From Actinomycetes bacterium (GTDB lineage: Bacteria > Actinomycetota > CALGFH01), in contig JASLIH010000468.1 of the NCBI GenBank assembly GCA_030152105.1, positions 1 to 26,895 of the forward strand: DNA of 26,895 nt, written 5' to 3'. Shown in pieces: positions 1 to 6,253 of the stretch; the stretch's first letter is position 1, and each line of letters starts with the position of its first letter. The notes below the pieces were generated by a model. The model did no database searches. It worked only from the letters and a program-made list of their open reading frames with translations, and had not been told where the DNA came from. The position numbers and the translations under genes are program-made.

Positions 1-394
1 GGCCGTCCCACTCGTGCACCTGGTACAGGTCGATGCGGTCGGTCCGCAGCCGCCGCAGGCTCGCCTCACACTCACGGATCAGGTGGTGGCGGGACAGCCC
101 GGCGTCGTTGGGCCCATCCCCCATCGGCATCCGCGCCTTGGTGGCCACCAGCACCTCGTCGCGGCGGCCCTCCAGGACCTGCCCGACGATCTCCTCCGAC
201 AGCCCGTCGGAGTAGACGTTGGCGGTGTCGATCAGGTTGATCCCCGCCTCCAGGCACCGGTCCACCTGCCCCCGGGCCTCCTCCAGGCTGGTCGACCCGA
301 CGCTGGCGAACCCGCCCGTGCCCCCGAAGGTCATCGTGCCCATGGTCAGCACCGAGACCCGCAGGCCGGACGCCCCAAGCTGCCGATACCGCAT
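1..394 (-). CDS. aldo/keto reductase, N-terminal part (cut by window edge)
   Basis: The reading frame starts at ATG 394 and runs off the left end of the window, so only about 131 residues are seen. They form the first half of an aldo/keto reductase (beta/alpha)8 barrel: an N-terminal [14 protein letters not shown] strand, a DTANVYSDG motif holding the catalytic Asp and Tyr, a Lys in ATKAR and a His in YQVHEWDG. The full Asp-Tyr-Lys-His set is therefore present. A GGGGAGGACAG stretch just upstream is a good ribosome binding site. Family members reduce aldehydes or ketones with NADPH in the cytoplasm; the substrate cannot be told here. It lies 59 bases downstream of the broken NO synthase gene in the same direction, but nothing shows a shared job. 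Confidence 0.9.
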   Translation of the reverse strand, partial: MRYRQLGASGLRVSVLTMGTMTFGGTGGFASVGSTSLEEARGQVDRCLEAGINLIDTANVYSDGLSEEIVGQVLEGRRDEVLVATKARMPMGDGPNDAGLSRHHLIRECEASLRRLRTDRIDLYQVHEWDG

Positions 395-453
395 CTGTCC
401 TCCCCGCCTCGTCGCCCTCCGGGCTGGCAGCGGAGAATCTACCCGGTGTCGCG

Positions 454-1621
454 TCAGGCCGGCGGATGGTGGACGTAGTTCGGGCGCAGGTCGGCGGTCT
501 GGTAGTAGCGGTGGAACACCGCGGTGGCGGCGCCCGAGATCGGCGGGACGATCCATGACCAGTCGGCCGGGGTGATCCGGCCGGCGCGCTGCTCCCTGGC
601 CAGGTGGGTCAGGAAGCGGTGGGACTCGGTGTCGTGGTCGGCGATGGTGACCCCGGCGCTGTCGAAGGAGTGCAGGACGGCCAGGTTGAGCTCGACCAGG
701 ACCCGGTCGCGCCAGAGCGACCGCTCCTTGGTGGTGTCGAGCCCCATGTGGTCGGCGACGGCGGGGAGCAGGTCGTAGCGGTCGACGTCGGCCAGGCTGC
801 GGGCGCCGATCTCGGTGCCCATGTACCAGCCGTTGAAGGACGCCGCCGGGTAGCAGATGCCGCCGATCTCCAGGCACATGTTGGAGATGGCGGGGACGGC
901 GTGCCAGCGCAGCCCGAGGCCGGCGAACCATCGGTAGCGGGGTGGCCGAGCGGCACCTCGAGGACCGCGTCGCTGGGAAGGTCGAACAGCCGGGGGCCCT
1001 CCCCGGGGGCCTGCACGACCAGCGGCAGCACGTCGAACAGGGTGCCCGGCCCGGCCGGGCCAGCCGAGGTCGCGCACGGCCTCGGTGAAGTCGGCGTAGC
1101 GCGGGTCGCCGACGATCGTCCCGTCCGCCGTCGGTAGCCGGCGTAGCGGATCAGCTGCTCGTTCCAGATGCGGGGGCCGGGCCGCCCGGGCATGGCCGGG
1201 GCGAACACGGTGAGGGTCGGCCGCACCCGCCCCCGTTGGTGGCCTCGCGCAGGTGCGCGACCGCCTCGGTGGCCAGCTGCCCGGCGCCGGTGACGTGGCG
1301 CCGGTCGCGCACCCGCAGGCTGCGCCAGGAGAGCCGGCCGATGCAGCGGCTGCTGTTGCGCCAGGCGGCCTGGGCCCCGAAGGTCAGCTCGGCGGCGGTG
1401 TGGGCGTAGGTCCCGTACCGCTCGATCTGGGCGCGGACCTCCTCGACCCGCGCCCGGATCGACCCCACGCGCGGGTTCTCGGCCTGGTAGAGGGCCAGGA
1501 ACTCCTCGGCCGCGGCCGGGTCCACCCGCCTCCCCGGGGCCAGCTCGCCCAGGGGCGCCGGCCGTCCGGCCGGGACCGCCACGTCGTGCCTGGGCTCCCC
1601 GCGAACAGCATGACTGCTCAT
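454..1621 (-). pseudogene. nos: bacterial nitric oxide synthase oxygenase, four apparent frameshifts
   Basis: The conceptual protein matches the NOS oxygenase family, which makes NO from L-arginine with heme and a tetrahydropterin. Landmarks in order are AWRNSSRCIGRLSW with the proximal heme Cys, a RPTLTVFAP strand, [36 protein letters not shown], and [13 protein letters not shown] with the Glu that binds arginine in the family. No reductase domain follows, as usual in bacteria. The frame changes four times reading leftward, near 1230, 1135, 1058 and 944. Three changes fit loss of one base next to G or C runs; the third fits two lost bases or one gained base. Residues between breaks stay well conserved and the stop is in the normal place, so sequencing or assembly errors are as likely as recent gene death. 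ATG 1621 or GTG 1630 could be the start. Neighbouring genes are intact. Confidence 0.85.
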
Positions 1622-1653
1622 GATGCCCACCCCCGCCGAAGGAGACGTTATCC

Positions 1654-1686
1654 TCAGGGGGCGTAGGCCACCTGACGATCGCCCAT
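1654..1686 (-). CDS. possible 10-residue upstream ORF before the NOS gene
   Basis: A short frame, MGDRQVAYAP then TGA, starts at ATG 1686 just behind an AAGGAGG sequence (1690-1696), one of the best Shine-Dalgarno matches in the window. The gap of 3 bases to the ATG is shorter than ideal. It ends 33 bases before the NOS ATG and is in a different frame. It could be a leader peptide, a relic of an earlier start, or chance. No run of a single amino acid codon suggests attenuation. Confidence 0.25.
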   Translation of the reverse strand: MGDRQVAYAP

Positions 1687-1882
1687 CTGCCTCCTTCCGA
1701 CCCGGTCCGGCTGGCGACTACCTGCGGCCGAGCGCGCGGACCAGCTCGTCCGTCCGCCGGTTGCGTACCCCGGGACCGGACGGGTTACCCGGAGCTGGGA
1801 CGCCAGGGGTCCAGCGAGGGTCTCCAGCTCCTCCGGCGTGCGGGCCCTGCCACCATGCCGGTGCTCGCGCCACCAACGACCA

Positions 1883-1911
1883 GCCCCTGCGGGGCGGCCC
1901 CTTCGGCGGGG
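1883..1911 (-). terminator. tandem GC hairpins after the kinase gene
   Basis: Directly beyond the FGGY kinase stop codon are two back-to-back inverted repeats. One has CCCC/GGGG arms around a 6-base loop (1898-1911); the other has GCCCC/GGGGC arms around a 3-base loop (1883-1895). There is no T run, which is common for actinobacterial terminators. The position at the end of a four-gene cassette supports a terminator role. The remaining stretch to 1687 shows no convincing gene. Confidence 0.45.
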
Positions 1912-1913
1912 TG

Positions 1914-3437
1914 TCAGCCCTCGAACACCGGCTTGAGGGCGGCGTAGAGGTCGCGGTAACGGCGGTAGGCGTCGGCGTAGCGCTGGTGGGTCTCGAGGTC
2001 GGGGACGTGCTCGTCGGGCTGGTAGGCGACGAAGGCGGACACGGCGTCGGCGACGCTGCTGTGCACCCCGGAGCCGACCGCGGCCAGGATGGCGGCGCCG
2101 GTGGCGGTGGTCTCGACGCTGGTCGGGACCCGGACCGGGAGGCCGGTGACGTCGGCCTTGATCTGGCGCCACAGGGGCCCCTTGGCCCCGCCGCCGACGA
2201 TCGTGAGGCGGCGGACGTCCAGGCCGGCGGCGCCCATCCCCTCGAGGATGTCGCGGAGGGCGTACGCGCTGCCCTCCAGCAGGGCCCGGGTCATGTGGGC
2301 CCTGGTGTGGGCGAGGGTGAGGCCGTAGAAGACCCCCCGGGCGGCCCCGTTCCACTCCGGGGCCATCGCGCCCTGCATGCAGGGCAGGAAGACCAGCCCC
2401 TCGGCCCCTGGGGGGATCTTGGCCGCCGGGCCGGTCAGCAGGTCGTAGGCGTCGCCCTGCCCGCTGGCCTCCGCCGCCCGCTCCAGGGGCGCGAACTGGT
2501 CCCGCCACCAGCGCAGGTTGCCGCCGGAGACGAACCCGGGGTTCTCCAGCAGCCAGACGTCGGGGTCGGCGTGGGGGTGGCACTCGACCAGCATGGCCGG
2601 GTCCTCGCCCGGCTCCGCCGACGCGGCGCAGACCGGCTCGGCGGTGCCGACGACGTCGCACACCTCGCCGGGGGCGAACACCCCGGCGCCGAGGGTGGCC
2701 GCCATCTCGTCCCCGCAGCCGACCACCACCACCGTGCCCGGCGACAGGCCGGTGCGCTCGGCGAAGGCCCTCGTGACCGGCCCGACGGCCTGGGTCCCGG
2801 CGGCCAGCTCGGGGAGCATCGCCTCCTCGACCCCGACGGCGTCCAGGACCGGCGCCGACCAGTCCCGGGTCCTCGGGTCGAGCAGGGCCAGCGAGGAGGC
2901 GTTGGACCAGTCGGCGGCCAGCACCCCGGCGGCCTCGCGCAGCACATAGGACCCCGGCGGCATGAGGTGGGCGGCCTCGGCGAAGACCTCGGGCTCCTCG
3001 TCGCGGACCCACAGGGCCTTGAACACCGCGTGCGAGGAGTCCAGGTTGGCCCCGGTGTGGTGGTAGAAGTCGGCCGGCGACAGCTTGTCGGCGACCGCCG
3101 CCGCCTGCGGCTCGGCCCGCCGGTCCATCCAGATCATCGCCGGGCGCAGCGGCTCGCCCTCGGCGTCGCACACCACCATCCCGTCCAGCTGCGACCCGAA
3201 CGACAGCGCCGTCACCGCCGCCGGGCCCTCCGGCGCCTCGGCCAGCACCCGGGCGATGCTGGCGTGCAGGGCCGCGGTCCACAGCCTCGGGTCCTGCTCG
3301 GCCCAGCCGGGATGGGGGAAGTCGACGTCGTAGGCCTCGTAGGCCGAGGCCACCAGGCGCCCGTCGGCGGCGTACAGGGCGGCGTTGGTGCCCTGGCTGC
3401 CGACGTCGCAGCCGATCACGTACGGCGCGGCGGTCAC
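1914..3437 (-). CDS. FGGY-family carbohydrate kinase (xylulokinase-like)
   Basis: This 507-residue protein has the two-lobed FGGY kinase fold. It begins with the phosphate-1 loop in YVIGCDVGSQGTNAAL, has GWAEQDPRLW and WMDRRAEPQ substrate-side motifs, and ends with the ATP-binding IVGGGAKGPLWRQIKADV region and ETTATGAAILAA. The length is typical. Such enzymes phosphorylate a sugar, ketose or polyol with ATP in the cytoplasm; family members include XylB, GlpK, AraB and LsrK, and the substrate cannot be fixed by eye. GTG 3437 is chosen because it overlaps the dehydrogenase stop in GTGA, which suggests coupled translation. It is the last gene of the GntR-aldolase-dehydrogenase cassette, so it probably activates the product of, or the substrate for, the other two enzymes. 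Confidence 0.9.
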   Translation of the reverse strand: MTAAPYVIGCDVGSQGTNAALYAADGRLVASAYEAYDVDFPHPGWAEQDPRLWTAALHASIARVLAEAPEGPAAVTALSFGSQLDGMVVCDAEGEPLRPAMIWMDRRAEPQAAAVADKLSPADFYHHTGANLDSSHAVFKALWVRDEEPEVFAEAAHLMPPGSYVLREAAGVLAADWSNASSLALLDPRTRDWSAPVLDAVGVEEAMLPELAAGTQAVGPVTRAFAERTGLSPGTVVVVGCGDEMAATLGAGVFAPGEVCDVVGTAEPVCAASAEPGEDPAMLVECHPHADPDVWLLENPGFVSGGNLRWWRDQFAPLERAAEASGQGDAYDLLTGPAAKIPPGAEGLVFLPCMQGAMAPEWNGAARGVFYGLTLAHTRAHMTRALLEGSAYALRDILEGMGAAGLDVRRLTIVGGGAKGPLWRQIKADVTGLPVRVPTSVETTATGAAILAAVGSGVHSSVADAVSAFVAYQPDEHVPDLETHQRYADAYRRYRDLYAALKPVFEG

Positions 3438-4486
3438 GGCACCACCACCATCTTCAGGCCGGCCCCGGAGCGGATGGTCTCGAACGCCTCGCCGATCTTG
3501 TCCAGGGGGAACTGGTGGGTGACGACCGGGGCCAGCTCGGTCCGGCGCCGGTTGAGGTAGTCCATGGTGAGCCGGTACTGGCGGTGGGTGGCCCCGTACG
3601 CGCCGAGGATGGCCAGCTCCTTGTAGTGGAGCTGGTTCATGTCGAGCGGGCTCACCGGGTCGTGCTTGGGCAGGCCGGCGAAGTAGACCACCCGGGCCCG
3701 CTTGGCGGCCATCTCCAGGGCCGCCTGCTGGGCCTGCTTGGAGGGCGCGGCCACGCTGATCCGCTCGGCTCCCCCACCGCCGGTCCGCTCCAGCAGGCCG
3801 GCCAGGCCGTTGTCCTCGCCGGCCTCCCAGGCGTCGTCCACGAACCCGCCCACCGCCTCGAGGGCCAGGTCGAGGCGCTGGCGGTTCACGTCGCACAGGA
3901 ACACCCTGCCGGCCCCGCGGTCGCGGGCCATGACCGCCTGCCAGCAGCCGATCGGGCCGGAGCCGAGGATCAGCACGGTGTCGCCCAGGCCGACCTCGAG
4001 GACCTCGATGCCGTTGAGGGCGCAGGCGAACGGGTCCACCACCGTGGCCAGCTCCGACGGCAGATCGGGCGGGAGGGGGATGAGGTTCTTGACGGCGATC
4101 GGGGGCACGGCGGCGAGCTCGGCGTAGGCCCCGGGGAAGGGGTCGAAGCCGTACAGCAGGTGGTGCTCGCAGAGGTTCTGGCGGCCGTCGAGGCACTGGC
4201 GGCACTGGCCGCAGGTGAGGATCGAGCCGAGGAACACCCGGCCCCCGGCCTCCACCCCCTGGGGCAGCGTGGCGTCCGGCCCGACCCGCTCCAGGACCCC
4301 GACCGGCTCGTGGCCCAGGACCCAGGGGGCCGGCGCCCGCGGGTCGCCGTTGAAGAAGGTCCGTGCGTCGGTCCCGCAGATCCCGCAGGCCTGCACGCGC
4401 AGGATGGCCCCGCGCGGGTCGAGGGTCGGCTCGTCGACCTCACGGACCGCCACCGCGTTGCGGTCGGTCATGAACGCCGCCCTCAC
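3434..4486 (-). CDS. zinc-dependent medium-chain alcohol/polyol dehydrogenase
   Basis: This 350-residue protein belongs to the medium-chain dehydrogenase family, like sorbitol and threonine dehydrogenases. Catalytic zinc ligands are visible as Cys37 in CGICGTD and His59-Glu60 in GHEPVG. Where many relatives have Glu in EPLA, this one has Asp151 in DPFA. The structural zinc site is complete, with Cys92, Cys95, Cys98 and Cys106. A GSGPIG nucleotide-binding loop lies at 175-180. GTG 4486 is preferred over ATG 4471 because the resulting MRAAF start fits the family and because it overlaps the aldolase stop as GTGA. The likely reaction is NAD(P)-linked oxidation of a secondary alcohol on a polyol or sugar. 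Specificity is unknown; the neighbouring kinase and aldolase point to a catabolic chain. Confidence 0.88.
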   Translation of the reverse strand: MRAAFMTDRNAVAVREVDEPTLDPRGAILRVQACGICGTDARTFFNGDPRAPAPWVLGHEPVGVLERVGPDATLPQGVEAGGRVFLGSILTCGQCRQCLDGRQNLCEHHLLYGFDPFPGAYAELAAVPPIAVKNLIPLPPDLPSELATVVDPFACALNGIEVLEVGLGDTVLILGSGPIGCWQAVMARDRGAGRVFLCDVNRQRLDLALEAVGGFVDDAWEAGEDNGLAGLLERTGGGGAERISVAAPSKQAQQAALEMAAKRARVVYFAGLPKHDPVSPLDMNQLHYKELAILGAYGATHRQYRLTMDYLNRRRTELAPVVTHQFPLDKIGEAFETIRSGAGLKMVVVP

Positions 4487-5337
4487 GACCGTGCCTCGGG
4501 CGCCGTCTCCTGGAGCTCGTCGAAGGCCTTGTCGGCGCTCCAGCGTTCCCGGATCACCCTGGACAGGGCCCGGGTGATCGCCTCGGGGGAACGGTGCATG
4601 AAGATGTTCCGGCCCACCGAGCAGCCGATGCCGCCGGCCGCGGTGGCCGCCTCCATCCGCGCCAGCAGCTCCCGGTCGCCGAGGCGGGAGCCGCCGGCCA
4701 GCACCAGCGGGATCCCGGCGGCCGCCTCCACCAGGCGGGCGAACAAGTCCCCGTCGCCCGGCCAGTTCGTCTTGACGATGTCGGCCCCGAGCTCGGCGCA
4801 GAGCCGCACGTTGCGCCGCAGATACTCGAAGCCGTACTGCTCCTTGAGCTGCTCGACGGCGGCGTAGGTGGTCGGGAACTCGGCCTCGGCGATCAGCGGC
4901 ATCCCCATGGCGGCGCACTCGCGGCCCACGCCGGCCAGGGTGCGGATCATCCCCGCCTCGGTGTCGCCGCCCAGCGCCGTGAACAGCACCACGGCGTCGG
5001 CCCCGAGGCGGACGGCCTCCTCCACCTGGGCGATCTGGATCACCTCGGGCTGGGGGTCGGCCGGGTTGGCCGAGGCCGACAGCAGCAGGGCCAGCGAGGT
5101 CGTTGGCGAGAACGCCGGCTCGGCCAGCCGGATCATGCCCTTGGACATCATGATGACGTTGGCCCCGCCGGCCACCACCTCGGCGGTGCGGGCGCCGATG
5201 GCGGCCAGCGGCTCCAGGAACGTCGGCGAGGTCATGCCGTGGTCGAGAGCGCAGATGATCGAGACCCCGGCCGGGTCGATCACCCGCTTGAGGCGCATCG
5301 CCGTGCCCACCTGGGTGGTCGCGGCCTGTGTCGTCAT
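4483..5337 (-). CDS. DhnA/LsrF-family class I aldolase
   Basis: This 284-residue enzyme has the (beta/alpha)8 fold of the DeoC/LacD/DhnA group. It shows CALDHGM (29-35), GANVIMMSKG, a probable Schiff-base Lys189 in ADIVKTNWPGD, the phosphate-binding VLAGGSR, and GGIGCSVGRNIF near the end. The same family holds archaeal-type fructose-bisphosphate aldolase, the aminoshikimate-route enzyme and LsrF, the AI-2 pathway thiolase. The C-terminal ADKAFDELQE resembles the LsrF tail region, but eye alignment cannot separate these activities. Its ATG overlaps the GntR stop by ATGA and its own stop overlaps the next start by GTGA. It probably cleaves a phosphorylated keto compound made by the neighbouring kinase and dehydrogenase. 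Confidence 0.85.
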   Translation of the reverse strand: MTTQAATTQVGTAMRLKRVIDPAGVSIICALDHGMTSPTFLEPLAAIGARTAEVVAGGANVIMMSKGMIRLAEPAFSPTTSLALLLSASANPADPQPEVIQIAQVEEAVRLGADAVVLFTALGGDTEAGMIRTLAGVGRECAAMGMPLIAEAEFPTTYAAVEQLKEQYGFEYLRRNVRLCAELGADIVKTNWPGDGDLFARLVEAAAGIPLVLAGGSRLGDRELLARMEAATAAGGIGCSVGRNIFMHRSPEAITRALSRVIRERWSADKAFDELQETAPEARS

Positions 5338-6101
5338 GTGAGCCTCCTTCCGGGGCCCCGCCGGACCACCGTGAAATCGAACGCGTCGGCAAGGTGGAAC
5401 TCATGCGATGAGATGACCGGGGTGCCGTCCTGGGCGTAGTCGACCTGCCAGAGGTAGAGCAGCAGCTCGCCCCGGGGCACCCCGAGGCGGCCGGCGACGG
5501 CGTGGTCGGCCCGCACCGGCCGGAACCGGGCCACGCCGTGGTGGATGACGATGCCGAGGTCACGCTCGAGCACGTCGTAGATGGATCGTTCAAGCATCTC
5601 CTGGACGACCTGGTCGCGGCCCTTGACCAGCCGGCTGGGGAACAGGTCGCGCGACAGCACCACCGGCTTGCCCTCGGCCGTCCGCACCCGCTCGATCACC
5701 AGGACGTCCTGGCCCGGCTCCAGCTCCAGCAGGGCCGCCTCACCGGCCGCGGCCGGCTCGACCCAGGTGCGCCCGTCGGCGATCCCGGCGGTCATGCCGG
5801 CGGCCCGGATGGCATCGGTGACGCCGAAGTTCACGTCGAGGCTGTTGGCCATGCGGGGGTGGTCGGCGACGAAGGTGCCGGAGCCCTGGCGGCGCCTGAG
5901 GAGCCCCTCCAGCTCCATGGCCCGCAGGGCCTCGCGCAGGGTCGCCCGCGACACCTGGAGCTCGGCGGCCAGCTCTGGCTCGGAGGGCAGCTGGGTCCCG
6001 GCGGGGAGCTCTCCCCGGTCGATCCGCTGCTTGAGCTCGTCCTGGACCGAGACCGAGCGTAGCCGTGGTCGCGCCCCGGTTGCCCGCTGTGGCCTCTGCA
6101 T
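5334..6101 (-). CDS. GntR/HutC-family transcriptional regulator with UTRA domain
   Basis: This 255-residue protein has an N-terminal winged helix (about 15-80) with the family signature LPSEPELAAELQVSRATLREAL and a wing ending RRRQGSGTFV. A UTRA ligand-binding domain follows (about 95-245), including VLSRDLFPSR and a terminal HEFHLADAFDFTV. Regulators of this kind usually repress nearby catabolic genes until a metabolite binds. It is the first gene of the four-gene cassette and stands divergent from the APC permease, with two matching palindromic sites between them, so autorepression plus permease control is likely. ATG 6101 has no Shine-Dalgarno sequence, and a TATACT -10 box ends 10 bases upstream, so the mRNA may be leaderless or nearly so. 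Confidence 0.9.
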   Translation of the reverse strand: MQRPQRATGARPRLRSVSVQDELKQRIDRGELPAGTQLPSEPELAAELQVSRATLREALRAMELEGLLRRRQGSGTFVADHPRMANSLDVNFGVTDAIRAAGMTAGIADGRTWVEPAAAGEAALLELEPGQDVLVIERVRTAEGKPVVLSRDLFPSRLVKGRDQVVQEMLERSIYDVLERDLGIVIHHGVARFRPVRADHAVAGRLGVPRGELLLYLWQVDYAQDGTPVISSHEFHLADAFDFTVVRRGPGRRLT

Positions 6102-6111
6102 TCTGGCGAGG

Positions 6112-6142
6112 AGTATACGTCAGACAACTCAGCCAGGGTCAA
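6112..6142 (-). promoter_or_regulatory. leftward promoter of the GntR cassette
   Basis: Read on the minus strand there is TTGACC (6142-6137), a 19-base spacer and TATACT (6117-6112). The spacer is longer than ideal, but the -10 match is strong. Transcription would begin about 6102-6106, right at the GntR ATG at 6101. One copy of the operator lies inside the spacer. Confidence 0.5.
6118..6129. promoter_or_regulatory. operator copy 1 for the GntR regulator
   Basis: The sequence CGTCAGACAACT holds the GTC-A-GAC palindrome typical of GntR-type sites (GTC-N-GAC). The 11 bases GTCAGACAACT (6119-6129) recur exactly at 6196-6206. This copy lies between the -35 and -10 of the leftward promoter, where a bound repressor would block polymerase. 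Confidence 0.6.
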
Positions 6143-6147
6143 GGAGC

Positions 6148-6176
6148 TTGACTCGGTCTTACCACGCCCTTACCAT
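6148..6176 (+). promoter_or_regulatory. rightward promoter of the APC permease
   Basis: TTGACT (6148-6153), a 17-base spacer and TACCAT (6171-6176) make a good housekeeping-type promoter. The start would be near 6183, giving a leader of about 70 bases before GTG 6254. Operator copy 2 lies just after the start point. Confidence 0.5.
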
Positions 6177-6194
6177 CCGGCCATCGTCCAGTAA

Positions 6195-6206
6195 TGTCAG
6201 ACAACT
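6195..6206. promoter_or_regulatory. operator copy 2 for the GntR regulator
   Basis: TGTCAGACAACT contains the perfect 9-base palindrome TGTC-A-GACA (6195-6203) and shares 11 bases with copy 1. It lies just downstream of the predicted permease transcription start. It also covers the in-frame ATG at 6194, which argues against that codon being the real start. Confidence 0.6.
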
Positions 6207-6253
6207 TCCCGGACGCGGCCCTGCCGCGCGACGACGAGCAAGGGGGTTGCGAC

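Noticed and set aside
1700..1880. A possible decayed coding stretch on the minus strand (TPEELETLAGPLASQL then, after a shift, RRTDELVRALGRR)
   Set aside because: No start codon with a ribosome site, no recognisable family, and a frameshift would be needed; too short to support.
1620..3560. Long open frame on the plus strand (646 codons) opposite the kinase
   Set aside because: Composition is Gly/Arg/Val-rich as expected from antisense of a GC-rich gene; the minus strand holds clear kinase motifs.
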